NCBI GenBank assembly: GCA_963676635.1
Contig: OY781105.1
Coordinates: 3,162,001 to 3,226,000 of the forward strand
DNA length: 64,000 nt
Source of the DNA: GCA-002708315 sp963676635
Lineage (GTDB): Bacteria > Bacteroidota > Bacteroidia > Bacteroidales > F082
Direction of reading: 5' to 3'
Made by a program: the position numbers and the translations under genes. This document shows positions 27,513-37,240 of the stretch, in pieces. The first letter of the stretch is position 1. Each line of letters begins with the position of its first letter. The notes below the pieces were generated by a model that made no database searches, was not told the DNA's origin, and saw only the letters and a program-made list of their open reading frames with translations.

Positions 27513-28514
27513 ATGGGCTTATTTAGTTTTACAAAAACAAGAGGTTATCGTAATTTTATGGCCAAAGTTTATGGCCTTGGTGCAACAGTAGTACTTGTTG
27601 GTGCACTCTTTAAAATTAACCATTATCCATATGCTGACATCATGCTGATCGTTGGTTTGGGTACAGAAGCATTAATATTCTTTTTCTCAGCATTTGAGCC
27701 ACCGCATGTTGAACCTGACTGGAGTCTGGTTTATCCTGAACTTGCAGGAATGTACGGTGATACAAAAAGTAAAGAATTAAAGAAAAGAAAATCACCTACC
27801 GAACGTCTTGATGAAATGCTTGAAAAAGCAAAAATCAATGAAACAACAATTGAACGTCTCGGCGCAGGTATGGAGAAGCTTTCAGAGAACGCCCAGCAAT
27901 TAACAAGCGTAGCTGATGCTGCTGTTGTTTCGGAAGAATTCTACAAAAACCTTAAAACTGCATCAGGTTCTGCTTCAGAACTTGGTCTTGCATTTAGTAA
28001 GGAAGTAGAAGCAACCAGCCAGTATTCAGAAAACATGACTAAAGTAAATGATGGTGCTAGAGGTCTTGCTACTGCTTATGAAGAAGTTGCTGATTCTATG
28101 AAAAACGATGTCGTTTCTACTGATGTATTCTCAGGCTCAGTTAAAGCTGCTGCTGAATCAGCACAGAGTCTTGCTGCTAGTTATGAGAAATCAGCTGAAA
28201 TTCTTTCAAAATCTGTTTCAGCTCTTGACTTCACTGCCGTTGAAGGTGACGCTTATAATGAGCAGTTAAGAAAAATTGCTGAGAACTTGAGTGCTCTTAA
28301 CGCAATTTATGAAGTACAGCTTCAGGGAACAAATAAAGCTGTTGAATCTTCAGAAAGTCTGCAGACTACAATGACAGATTTCCTCGCAAAACTGGAAACA
28401 TCAGCTGCTTCTACTGCTGAGTTCTCATCGCAGATGGAATCATTAACACAACGAATGACATCGCTTAACAAAGTTTACGGTAATATGCTATCAGCTATGA
28501 CTGCTAATGTATAA
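27513..28514 (+). CDS. gldL: T9SS motor protein GldL (PorL)
   Basis: Inner-membrane stator subunit of the proton-driven GldLM motor. Two membrane helices occupy residues about 18-34 and 41-61; Glu52 (GLGTEALIFFFSAF) matches the essential membrane glutamate known from Flavobacterium GldL, and Lys34 and His37 (FKINHYP) lie in the connecting region. The remainder, about 240 residues, is a long helical/coiled-coil region rich in Ala, Ser, Glu. At 333 residues it is closer to Porphyromonas PorL than to the shorter flavobacterial GldL. The gap to gldK is 46 bp. Confidence 0.95.
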   Translation: MGLFSFTKTRGYRNFMAKVYGLGATVVLVGALFKINHYPYADIMLIVGLGTEALIFFFSAFEPPHVEPDWSLVYPELAGMYGDTKSKELKKRKSPTERLDEMLEKAKINETTIERLGAGMEKLSENAQQLTSVADAAVVSEEFYKNLKTASGSASELGLAFSKEVEATSQYSENMTKVNDGARGLATAYEEVADSMKNDVVSTDVFSGSVKAAAESAQSLAASYEKSAEILSKSVSALDFTAVEGDAYNEQLRKIAENLSALNAIYEVQLQGTNKAVESSESLQTTMTDFLAKLETSAASTAEFSSQMESLTQRMTSLNKVYGNMLSAMTANV

Positions 28515-28563
28515 TTATTGTCGGGTAATTAGTAAACTAGAATAATAATTAATACAAAAGAAA

Positions 28564-30216
28564 ATGGCTGGATATAAAGAAACCCCACGGCAGAAAATGA
28601 TCGCGATGATGTACTTGGTACTCACCGCCCTTCTGGCTCTTAATGTGTCAAAGGAAATTTTGGATGCCTTTCTTGTTGTTAACAAAAGCATGGAAAGTAC
28701 CAACGAAAGCGTTACTGCCAAGATCAAAGAAAAATATGCTCAGTTTGAGCATCAGTATACAATGAATAGAGAAAAGGTTGGCCCTTACTGGGAAAGAGCT
28801 AAAAACGTTAAAGTGGAAGCTACTGACCTTATTAACTATTTGGAGTATACTAAATATAAACTGGTTGAAATAAGCCAGAAGGAAGATTCTGCTGATATTA
28901 TGCAGAAATATTATGTTGACACTATTATTAATGGTGTGACTAAGAAAGTTCTTGACCTTAGGTCGGTTCCTACTAAGGATAAATTTGATGCAACAACATT
29001 TTATCTTATCCGTGAGCACCAAAATGGTGAAGCTTATGAAATGTCTAAAATGATGCAGACTTATCGTGATACTATACTTTCCGTTATGGGATTGCCTGCT
29101 AACTCAAGAAAAGTTGGGCTTATTACTAATATGGAAGGTGTTACCTATCGTAATGCTGACGGTGCTACCCAAACATGGGAAGAACATAATTTCTATCATA
29201 CAATTCTCGCTGCTGATGTTACCATTATTAATAAAATTATTGGTGAGGTAAGATCTGCCGAGTTTAATGCTCTCAACCATCTTTATGCTTCTGTAAGTGA
29301 AAAGGACTTTAAATTTGATGAGGTTGCTGCCAGGGTTATTCCTACAAGCACTTATATATTTAAAGGTCAGAAATATGAAGCTGATGTGCTTGTTTCTGCT
29401 TATGATACAAAAACTAAGCTTAACAGTAAGGTTCTTCGTGGTGTTGATAAATGGGATCCTGCAAAGGCTTCAAAAGCTCAGGTTGTTCCTGGTGAACAGG
29501 GACAGATTAAACTTGAGTTTGCTTCAACTACTGAAGGTTTGCAGAAATACGCCGGTGTAATTGAGATGTATGACCCTGAAACAGATCAAATGACTGAATA
29601 TCCATACGAAGGTCAATATTATGTTGCTCCTCCATCATTAACAGTAGCACCTCTCAAAATGAATGTGTTTTATATAGGTGTTGATAACCCTGTTTCAATA
29701 TCTGCTGCTGGTCTTTCCAAAGATCAAATCAATCCTGTAATCAGCATTGGTAAACTGAAAAAGCAGGGTGATGAATGGTTTGTTCGTATTGACAAGAAAC
29801 CAGAAGGAAAGTCTATCGCCACTGTTAGCGCAACAGCAAATATTGATGGTGAAACATTGTCACTGGGTTCATCAGAATTTCGTGTTAAACGTGTGCCAAG
29901 TCCTACTGCTCAAATTAGTGGTATGGCTGATGGTGCTATCGATAAAAACGTTCTTCTGGCTGCCGGTGCTATTATCCCGGATATGGGTGATTTTGAATTC
30001 GACCTTTATTTTATTGTTTCCTCTTACTCATTTGGTACTTTAATGAATGGTGACTGGGTACAGAAAAATATTAAAGGTAATATCTTCACAGAAGAGGTTA
30101 AGAACATGATCCGTAATGGTAAAAGAAAACAAAAGTTCTTCTTTGAAAACATTCAGGCTCAAGGTCCTGATGGTACTATCAGAAGTCTTAACCCTGTAAA
30201 CTTAGAGCTTAAGTAA
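28564..30216 (+). CDS. gldM: T9SS motor protein GldM (PorM)
   Basis: Partner of GldL: a single N-terminal membrane helix (MIAMMYLVLTALLALNV, about residues 13-29) and a large periplasmic region of four domains that spans toward the GldKN ring. The N terminus AGYKETPRQKMI and LNVSKEILDAF are family hallmarks. The length of 550 residues is slightly above the roughly 515 of characterised members. It is 49 bp after gldL and 19 bp before gldN. Confidence 0.95.
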   Translation: MAGYKETPRQKMIAMMYLVLTALLALNVSKEILDAFLVVNKSMESTNESVTAKIKEKYAQFEHQYTMNREKVGPYWERAKNVKVEATDLINYLEYTKYKLVEISQKEDSADIMQKYYVDTIINGVTKKVLDLRSVPTKDKFDATTFYLIREHQNGEAYEMSKMMQTYRDTILSVMGLPANSRKVGLITNMEGVTYRNADGATQTWEEHNFYHTILAADVTIINKIIGEVRSAEFNALNHLYASVSEKDFKFDEVAARVIPTSTYIFKGQKYEADVLVSAYDTKTKLNSKVLRGVDKWDPAKASKAQVVPGEQGQIKLEFASTTEGLQKYAGVIEMYDPETDQMTEYPYEGQYYVAPPSLTVAPLKMNVFYIGVDNPVSISAAGLSKDQINPVISIGKLKKQGDEWFVRIDKKPEGKSIATVSATANIDGETLSLGSSEFRVKRVPSPTAQISGMADGAIDKNVLLAAGAIIPDMGDFEFDLYFIVSSYSFGTLMNGDWVQKNIKGNIFTEEVKNMIRNGKRKQKFFFENIQAQGPDGTIRSLNPVNLELK

Positions 30217-30235
30217 AAAAGAAAAAACAATAAGG

Positions 30236-31087
30236 ATGAAAAGAGTAATTGTAGCATTATTATCACTTTCGATGTTTATGTCACTTGGCAGTTTTGCCCA
30301 GATAATTGGTGATGCCCCTGTTGATGGATTGTTCGCTGAAGAGGAGTCCTGGAGCATACAAAAGGAACCTATCCCTTATCCTCCTATCAGAAGGGCGGAT
30401 GTTATGTGGCAAAAGAGAATATGGCGCGAAATTGATTTCCGTCAGAAGTTTAACCAGAAATTTTATTATCCGCTGGATGCACAAAAAGACTGGAAATCAT
30501 TTATAATGGTTGTTCTTGATGCTCTTAAAGAAGGTGGTCAGATGACAGCGTATGATCTTAGTAATACTGATGAACTTTTAGTTCCTATTACTTATAATGA
30601 GATAGTAAGCCGTCAAACAGATACAATCCATCAGATTGGTCGTCGCCCTTATCCTCCTTATGAAGAATTTGATACTATCATTGTTACTAGTTTTGATCCG
30701 TCGAAAGTTATGCGTTTGCGTATTAAAGAAGACTGGTACTTTGATAAACAACGTAGCCAGATGATGGTGCGTATTATTGCACTTTGTCCGGTTATGATGA
30801 TTGAACGTGATGGTCAGGAACAACCTTCTCCACTTTTCTGGGTTAGCTATGCAGAAGCCCGCAATGTATTTGCTCAGGCATTGGTGTTTAATGAGTTTAA
30901 CTCTGCGATGAGGCTGACGTATGATGAGTTATTCTGGAAGAGGCTTTTCGATAGTTACGTGTATAAAGAATCGAACGTTTACGATCGACGTATCAATGCA
31001 TATGCTACAGGCGTTGATGCTCTGCTTGAGTCAGAACGTATTAAAAGTGAAATGTTTGAATTTGAAGAAAATCTTTGGTCCTACTAG
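30236..31087 (+). CDS. gldN: T9SS protein GldN (PorN)
   Basis: Periplasmic protein that binds GldK to form the outer-membrane-associated ring of the type IX secretion system; 283 residues with a signal peptide (VIVALLSLSMFMSLGSFAQ). Family features are ADVMWQKRIWREIDFRQKFN, the FIMVVLDALKEG segment and WFDKQRSQM-like WYFDKQRSQMMVRIIAL. An AAGG sequence directly precedes the ATG. It closes the operon and is followed by a strong terminator. Confidence 0.93.
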   Translation: MKRVIVALLSLSMFMSLGSFAQIIGDAPVDGLFAEEESWSIQKEPIPYPPIRRADVMWQKRIWREIDFRQKFNQKFYYPLDAQKDWKSFIMVVLDALKEGGQMTAYDLSNTDELLVPITYNEIVSRQTDTIHQIGRRPYPPYEEFDTIIVTSFDPSKVMRLRIKEDWYFDKQRSQMMVRIIALCPVMMIERDGQEQPSPLFWVSYAEARNVFAQALVFNEFNSAMRLTYDELFWKRLFDSYVYKESNVYDRRINAYATGVDALLESERIKSEMFEFEENLWSY

Positions 31088-31106
31088 TTCCAGAGAAACT
31101 ATAAAT

Positions 31107-31146
31107 AAAAAACCTGTTAGCTTTAATTAGTTGACAGGTTTTTTTA
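31107..31146 (+). terminator. Terminator of the gldKLMN operon
   Basis: AACCTGT (31111-31117) pairs with ACAGGTT (31134-31140), flanked by an A-run on the left and followed by TTTTTT, 20 bp after the gldN stop. Confidence 0.85.
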
Positions 31147-31280
31147 TTATCCCCTTATAATTCTTAACGTAGGTAGATTGATTACAGAATGGGGGCATTG
31201 AGTATTGAGTTCTTTTCCTTTCTCAAGGTCATTAGGTCACTCCATCACTTTTTATCCTTTTCAGCATTATCTTTTTTTAA

Positions 31281-31288
31281 TACTTTTG
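31281..31288 (+). promoter_or_regulatory. -7 box of recG, nearly leaderless
   Basis: TACTTTTG ends only 6 bp before the chosen recG ATG at 31295. With the usual 5-8 bp to the transcription start, the mRNA would begin at or next to the start codon. No clear -33 element is seen. Confidence 0.5.
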
Positions 31289-31294
31289 TATTCT

Positions 31295-33400
31295 ATGCAC
31301 AAGGTATTTGAAACAAATATTACCTATCTGAAAGGAGTAGGCCCGAAAAAAGCAGCTGTTCTTGAAAAAGATTTGTCAGTCAGCACATTTAATGATATGC
31401 TGAATTATTTCCCATTTCGGTACGTTGATAAAAGTAAAGTGTATAAAGTAAGCGACATAACTACTGATTCAATATATTTTCAGCTTATTGGCACTGTTTC
31501 AAACCTTCGTAAGACAGGGGAAAAGCGTACACGATATATTACAGCTGATTTCACTGATGATTCAGGAACCATTGAGTTAATATGGTTCAGAGGATTGCAA
31601 TGGGTTGCCAATAGGTTTGTTTACGGACATAAGTATGTTATCTTTGGTAAGCCTTCGGTTTACCGTAATTCATTTAATTTTGTTCATCCTGAGATTGAGG
31701 ATTATGATGAAGATAAGTTTAAGGCTGCAGGACAACGCCTTGAGGGGATATACAGTTCTACAGAGAGTTTAAAAAATATCGGCCTTGGTACTCGTGGTAT
31801 CAGCAAAGTTATCAGGGAATTGCTGGTGAAGCATTCAGCAGCCATAACGGAAACTCTTCCTGATTATATAATTAAAAAGTATAAACTGATTTCTAAGCAG
31901 CAGGCGTTAATAAATATTCATCTTCCGGGAAATCCTGAAATTATTGATAAAGCACGTACAAGACTTAAATTTGAGGAGCTGTTTCTTATTCAGCTTCAGA
32001 TTCTGCAACAGAAAAATTCCACTAGCAGGAAGATTCCAGGACATATATTTGATACGGTTGGTGATAATTTTAATTCATTCTATCACCTGAATCTGCCATT
32101 TACTCTTACTGGAGCTCAACAGCGCGTAATTAAAGAAATACGTGCTGACATGAACAGCGGCTTTCAGATGAATAGATTACTTCAGGGTGATGTAGGTAGT
32201 GGGAAAACACTTGTGGCTTTAATGACAATGCTTATTGCTATGGATAATGATTATCAGTCTTGTTTAATGGCTCCTACTGAGATCCTGGCAACACAGCATT
32301 ATAATAGCATTAAAAAGATGCTTGCAGGGTTAGGAGTAGAAGTTGAATTACTTACGGGGTCTACTAAAAAGAAGTGCAGAGAAACAATTCATAGTAAACT
32401 TAAGGATGGTACTTTAAAAATACTTATTGGTACTCATGCTGTTATTGAAGACACTGTGAAGTTTAAAAACCTGGGCTTTGTTGTTATTGATGAGCAACAT
32501 AGGTTCGGTGTGGCTCAAAGGGCACGATTGTGGAGAAAGAGTAAGATCCCTCCTCATGTTCTGGTAATGACAGCCACACCTATCCCACGTACTCTTGCAA
32601 TGACATTATACGGAAATCTGGATATTAGTGTTATTGATGAATTACCTCCAGGAAGAAAAGCTATAAAGACCATACACTTTTTTGAGAAAAGCAGGTTGAG
32701 ATTAGTGGGGTTTATTCGTGATCAGATTAAAAAAGGTCATCAGGTTTATATTGTTTACCCATTGATATCTGAGTCTGAGAAAGTAGATTTAAAAAACCTG
32801 ATGGATGGTTATGAGAATATTGTGCGCGACTTTCCTCTTCCTGATTATCATGTAAGTGTTGTGCATGGGAAGATGAAACCCGATGATAAGGAATTTGAAA
32901 TGCAGCGCTTTGTGGAAGGTAAAACAGATATAATGGTATCCACTACAGTAATTGAAGTAGGAGTGGATGTTCCCAATGCTTCTGTTATGATTATCGAAAA
33001 TGCTGAGAGATTCGGATTGTCACAGTTGCATCAGTTGAGGGGCAGGGTAGGTCGTGGTGCTGAGCAGTCGTATTGTGTCCTTATGTCAGACTATAAACTG
33101 TCGAAGGAAGGGAGAAAGCGCCTTGAAATAATGGTTGATACCACAGATGGATTTAAGATTGCTGAGGAGGATCTTAAATTGCGTGGACCGGGGGATTTGC
33201 AGGGAACCCAGCAATCGGGTGTGCTGAACCTTTCTATTGCAAGCCTTGTGAATGATACAGCACTAATCCAAACAACCAGAAACCTTGCAGAAGCTATCCT
33301 GAAAAAAGATCCCGCTCTTTCAGTTTCTGAAAATAGCCGACTGAAAACACAACTTGAAGAAATACGTAAAGGAAAACAAAACTGGGGAAGAATTTCGTAA
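31295..33400 (+). CDS. recG: ATP-dependent DNA helicase RecG
   Basis: Branch-migrating helicase that reverses stalled replication forks and processes Holliday junctions. The start at 31295 (MHKVFETNITYLKGVGPKKA) gives 701 residues, the normal length; the frame extends further upstream through AT-rich non-conserved sequence that also holds a promoter box. The wedge/OB domain covers about 1-240, with helicase motifs I (LLQGDVGSGKT), II (VIDEQHRFG), III (MTATPIPRTLAMTLYG), and VI (LHQLRGRVGRG), then the RecG C-terminal TRG-type segment (DLKLRGPGDLQGTQQSG). Confidence 0.95.
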   Translation: MHKVFETNITYLKGVGPKKAAVLEKDLSVSTFNDMLNYFPFRYVDKSKVYKVSDITTDSIYFQLIGTVSNLRKTGEKRTRYITADFTDDSGTIELIWFRGLQWVANRFVYGHKYVIFGKPSVYRNSFNFVHPEIEDYDEDKFKAAGQRLEGIYSSTESLKNIGLGTRGISKVIRELLVKHSAAITETLPDYIIKKYKLISKQQALINIHLPGNPEIIDKARTRLKFEELFLIQLQILQQKNSTSRKIPGHIFDTVGDNFNSFYHLNLPFTLTGAQQRVIKEIRADMNSGFQMNRLLQGDVGSGKTLVALMTMLIAMDNDYQSCLMAPTEILATQHYNSIKKMLAGLGVEVELLTGSTKKKCRETIHSKLKDGTLKILIGTHAVIEDTVKFKNLGFVVIDEQHRFGVAQRARLWRKSKIPPHVLVMTATPIPRTLAMTLYGNLDISVIDELPPGRKAIKTIHFFEKSRLRLVGFIRDQIKKGHQVYIVYPLISESEKVDLKNLMDGYENIVRDFPLPDYHVSVVHGKMKPDDKEFEMQRFVEGKTDIMVSTTVIEVGVDVPNASVMIIENAERFGLSQLHQLRGRVGRGAEQSYCVLMSDYKLSKEGRKRLEIMVDTTDGFKIAEEDLKLRGPGDLQGTQQSGVLNLSIASLVNDTALIQTTRNLAEAILKKDPALSVSENSRLKTQLEEIRKGKQNWGRIS

Positions 33401-33466
33401 ACTCTGAGTTCTGAATTCAATGTTCAAGTTCAAGGATGAAAGTTCAGAACTTTCAATAAGAATCAT

Positions 33467-33474
33467 TACTTTTG
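33467..33474 (+). promoter_or_regulatory. -7 box of pheT
   Basis: TACTTTTG matches TAnnTTTG and lies 26 bp before the pheT ATG. An inverted repeat, AGTTCTGAA (33407-33415) with TTCAGAACT (33443-33451), lies just upstream and could be a weak recG terminator, but it lacks a T-run. Confidence 0.5.
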
Positions 33475-33500
33475 CAGGTTATTAGAAAAATAAAAGATCA

Positions 33501-35960
33501 ATGAAGATTTCTTATAATTGGCTGAAAGACTATGTAAACATCGATGTGAATCCTGAGCAGTTATCTGTGCTGCTTACTGATATCGGACTTGAAGTAGAAG
33601 GGCTGGAGGAGCATCAATCTATAAAAGGTGGTCTCGAAGGTGTTATTATTGGTGAAGTAGTTACATGTAAACCACATGAGAATGCTGATAAATTAAGTGT
33701 TACAACCGTAAATGTTGGCGATAATGAATTGCTGCCTATCGTATGTGGCGCTCCCAATGTTGCTGCCGGACAGAAAGTAGTTGTTGCTACTGTTGGTACT
33801 GTTCTATACAGCGGTGATGAGTCATTTAAAATTAAAAAAGCTAAAATCAGAGGGGAAGTATCACAGGGAATGATTTGCGCTGAAGATGAACTGGGCCTTG
33901 GTACTTCACATGAAGGAATAATGGTGTTATCTGATGATGCTGTTGTTGGTTCTGCTGCTGCTGACTATTTTAACATTGAGAGTGATTATATATTTGAAAT
34001 TGGTCTTACACCAAATCGTAGTGATGCTATTTCACATATTGGCTCAGCACGTGATGTAGCTGCTGGTCTTAACCAACTTAAAGAAACAAGAAATTATAAT
34101 TTTATTACTCCTGATATTTCTCAGTTTGTAGTTGATAACAATGATGTGCCTGTTGATGTTGTTGTTGAAGATAGTGAGGCATGCCCCAGATATTCAGGTG
34201 TTACCCTTTCAGGAATAAAGGTGCAAGAGTCGCCTGACTGGATAAAACAACGCCTGGAAGCTATCGGTGTTAGACCGATAAATAATATTGTGGATATTAC
34301 AAATTACGTGCTTCATGAAACAGGACAGCCATTACATGCTTTTGATTATGATCTGATTAAAGGTAACAAGATAGTTGTTAAGAAGCTTCCTGAAGGCACA
34401 CCTTTTATTACTCTTGATGAGGAAGAAAGAAAACTAGGTGCCAGTGATCTGATGATATGTAATGAGGAGGAAGGTATGTGTATTGGTGGCGTTTTCGGCG
34501 GTGCTAAATCTGGCGTTACTGAAAAAACAACAAAAATATTCCTTGAAAGTGCATACTTTGATTCAGTTCATATCAGGAAAACATCAAGGCGTCATGCATT
34601 GCAGACTGATGCATCGTTCAGGTTTGAGAGAGGCACAGATCCTAATATTACACTGTATGCTCTGAAACGTGCTGCTAATCTGATGAAAGAGATTGCAGGT
34701 GCTGAAGTTTCCTCTGAAGTGGTGGATATCTATCCTGAAGTGATTGAGCCATGGACTGTTGAAGTTAATTATAATAATGTTGACAGGCTTATTGGTAAGA
34801 AGATAGACAGGACAACCATAAAACGGATTATTACTGATCTGGAAATGATTATTACTGATGAGAAGGATGATATTATTCAGGTACTTGTGCCAACATTTAA
34901 AGTAGATGTTACCAGAGAAGCTGACATAATCGAAGAGATTCTGAGAATTTATGGATATAATAATGTTGAAATAACTGGAAGAATTAACTCATCAATAAGT
35001 AGCCGCCCGAAGCCTGACCTTGAAAAGATTCAGAACACAATTGCTGATTATCTTGTCGGACAAGGGCTAAATGAAATATGGAGTAATTCGCTTACTAAAT
35101 CCGAGTATACTGAAAAAAATAATGATTATAACTGTAAGGAAAATGTTGAATTATTAAATCCACTTAGCAAGGACCTGAATGTTATGAGGCAGACTTTGTT
35201 ATTTGGCGGTCTTGAAACACTGGCTTATAATATCAACAGAAGGTCTCCTGATTTGAAAATATTTGAGTTTGGTAATACTTATAAACAAAAGGAAAACTTT
35301 AATAAGGAAGCAGGTGTGGCAAATTATAAGGAAGAAAAACATCTTATGATTATTGCTACAGGTAAGATGGGTGAAGTGTTCTGGGATAAGATAAATAATG
35401 CAGTCTCCTTTAGTTATGTGTCGGGATTGGTTACCAGTATCTTTAACAGAATGGGTATTGATGAAAGCAAATTGGATATAACAGAAAACGATAGTGAATC
35501 GTTTGCTTATTCTATGCAATATAATCTCAACGGTGTTAAACTGGCAGAGATTTCCATGGTGAGCAATAAGGTTCTCAGGAAGTTTGATATCTCGCAAGAT
35601 GTTTTCTATGCTGATATAAACTGGAATAAAACTGTGGAAGGCTCCAATGTAGAGCATCATGTTTATAAGGCTGTTTCTAAGTTTCCTTCTGTAAAACGAG
35701 ACCTTTCACTTACAATAGATAAACGTGTACGATTTGCTGATATTAAGAGTGCTGCATTCAAAGCGGAAAGGAAATTGTTGAAGCATGTGTCTTTATTTGA
35801 TGTTTATGAAGGTAAAAATATGGAAGAAGGTAAAAAGTCATATGCGGTTTCATTTATCTTGCAGGACGAATCGAAAACTCTTACTGATAAGGTTATTGAT
35901 AAGGCCATGAAACGAATTTTAAACGTCTTTGAGCAGGAGTTTAATGCAAAATTGAGGTAA
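33501..35960 (+). CDS. pheT: Phenylalanine--tRNA ligase beta subunit
   Basis: Beta subunit of the (alpha beta)2 phenylalanyl-tRNA synthetase; it carries editing and tRNA-binding functions. The 819-residue protein opens with MKISYNWLKDYVNID, then the EMAP-like tRNA-binding domain (about 40-150, CGAPNVAAGQKVVVA), the B3/B4 editing domain (SPDWIKQRLEAIGVRPINNIVDITNYV), the B5 domain (about 405-475), the catalytic-like core (RLRQ-type LNPLSKDLNVMRQTLL), and a C-terminal ferredoxin-fold anticodon-binding domain (VSKFPSVKRDLSL). pheS is not in the window, as is usual for Bacteroidota. Confidence 0.97.
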   Translation: MKISYNWLKDYVNIDVNPEQLSVLLTDIGLEVEGLEEHQSIKGGLEGVIIGEVVTCKPHENADKLSVTTVNVGDNELLPIVCGAPNVAAGQKVVVATVGTVLYSGDESFKIKKAKIRGEVSQGMICAEDELGLGTSHEGIMVLSDDAVVGSAAADYFNIESDYIFEIGLTPNRSDAISHIGSARDVAAGLNQLKETRNYNFITPDISQFVVDNNDVPVDVVVEDSEACPRYSGVTLSGIKVQESPDWIKQRLEAIGVRPINNIVDITNYVLHETGQPLHAFDYDLIKGNKIVVKKLPEGTPFITLDEEERKLGASDLMICNEEEGMCIGGVFGGAKSGVTEKTTKIFLESAYFDSVHIRKTSRRHALQTDASFRFERGTDPNITLYALKRAANLMKEIAGAEVSSEVVDIYPEVIEPWTVEVNYNNVDRLIGKKIDRTTIKRIITDLEMIITDEKDDIIQVLVPTFKVDVTREADIIEEILRIYGYNNVEITGRINSSISSRPKPDLEKIQNTIADYLVGQGLNEIWSNSLTKSEYTEKNNDYNCKENVELLNPLSKDLNVMRQTLLFGGLETLAYNINRRSPDLKIFEFGNTYKQKENFNKEAGVANYKEEKHLMIIATGKMGEVFWDKINNAVSFSYVSGLVTSIFNRMGIDESKLDITENDSESFAYSMQYNLNGVKLAEISMVSNKVLRKFDISQDVFYADINWNKTVEGSNVEHHVYKAVSKFPSVKRDLSLTIDKRVRFADIKSAAFKAERKLLKHVSLFDVYEGKNMEEGKKSYAVSFILQDESKTLTDKVIDKAMKRILNVFEQEFNAKLR

Positions 35961-36009
35961 TATCGCAGTTACCAAGATATTTACTATTTTTATAGACTAA
36001 TTTATTCTG

Positions 36010-37239
36010 ATGGAAGTACAATCAATAAAACAACGATTTGGTATAATTGGTAATTCTCCTTTACTTAACAGAGCAATTGATGTGGCTATACAGGTTGCTC
36101 CAACCGACCTCACTGTACTGATTACAGGTGAGAGCGGTACAGGTAAGGAAGCATTTCCAAAGATTATCCATCAGGCTGGATCACGTAAACACGGACATTA
36201 TATTGCTGTTAACTGTGGCGCTATTCCGGAAGGTACAATAGATTCTGAGCTTTTTGGACATGAGAAGGGATCGTTTACCGGTGCTCATGAAGCACGTAAA
36301 GGATATTTTGAAGTAGCTGATGGCGGCACTATCTTTCTTGATGAGGTTGCTGAACTTCCAATATCAACTCAGGTGCGCCTATTGCGTGTTCTGGAAACAG
36401 GTGAGTTCTTCAAAGTAGGCTCTTCTAAGGTTATTAAAACAAATGTGAGAGTCGTTGCTGCTACTAATGTGAACATTCTGAAGGCCATTGAAGATGGTAA
36501 ATTCAGACAGGATTTGTATTACAGGCTTAACACAATTCCTATATATATACCACCATTGCGTGAGAGAAAGGATGATATACATTTAATCTTTAGGAAGTTT
36601 GCTACAGATTTTGCAGAGAAATACCGCATGCCTCAGCTGCAATTAACTGATGATGCAGTTATTACTTTGAAGAATTTTTACTGGCCAGGAAATGTAAGGC
36701 AGCTGAAAAATGTTACTGAGCAGATATCAATTATCGAGACAGGTAAAATTATTGATTCGGCAACTCTTAAAAAGTATCTTCCCGGAAGTGAAAATTCAGA
36801 TCTGCCTGTGGTTTATAGAAAAGAAGAGGAAAGATTCTCAGAAAGAGAGTTGCTTTATAAGGTGCTTTTCGATATGAAGAAGGATATGAATGAACTGAAA
36901 AAGATCGTTGTGGATATCCTTGAAAAGAATGAGACTACTGAACAGATGGAGCAAACAAAAGCTCTTCTTGTTAAAGACTTTGATGAGGATATTCATTTTC
37001 CGGAGCCTCATACTGAGACTACATCTTCTGTAAGTATAGCATCTCCTGATCAATATAGTAATGATGATTTTGATAATAGTGAGATTATTGAAGAGTCGCT
37101 GTCGTTGCAGGATAAAGAGCGGGAAATGATTAAAATGGCACTAGAAAAACATCACGGAAAACGCAAAGATGCGGCCAGAGAGCTTGGTATATCCGAAAGG
37201 ACATTATACAGAAAGATTAAAGAATATAATATCAGGTAA
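36010..37239 (+). CDS. Sigma-54 interaction-domain transcriptional activator
   Basis: A 409-residue bacterial enhancer-binding protein without an N-terminal receiver or sensory domain: the AAA+ domain starts almost at once. Walker A is GESGTGKE, the sigma-54 contact loop is GSFTGA (a common variant of GAFTGA), Walker B is GGTIFLDEV, and the sensor region is FYWPGNVRQLKN. A linker of about 110 acidic residues (265-375) leads to a C-terminal Fis-type helix-turn-helix (KDAARELGISERTLYRKIKEY). The gene runs directly into lptE with a 1-bp gap. Without a receiver it must be controlled by level, linker or a partner. Its targets are unknown; a sigma-54-like site precedes groES 2 kb downstream. Confidence 0.9.
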   Translation: MEVQSIKQRFGIIGNSPLLNRAIDVAIQVAPTDLTVLITGESGTGKEAFPKIIHQAGSRKHGHYIAVNCGAIPEGTIDSELFGHEKGSFTGAHEARKGYFEVADGGTIFLDEVAELPISTQVRLLRVLETGEFFKVGSSKVIKTNVRVVAATNVNILKAIEDGKFRQDLYYRLNTIPIYIPPLRERKDDIHLIFRKFATDFAEKYRMPQLQLTDDAVITLKNFYWPGNVRQLKNVTEQISIIETGKIIDSATLKKYLPGSENSDLPVVYRKEEERFSERELLYKVLFDMKKDMNELKKIVVDILEKNETTEQMEQTKALLVKDFDEDIHFPEPHTETTSSVSIASPDQYSNDDFDNSEIIEESLSLQDKEREMIKMALEKHHGKRKDAARELGISERTLYRKIKEYNIR

Positions 37240-37240
37240 T

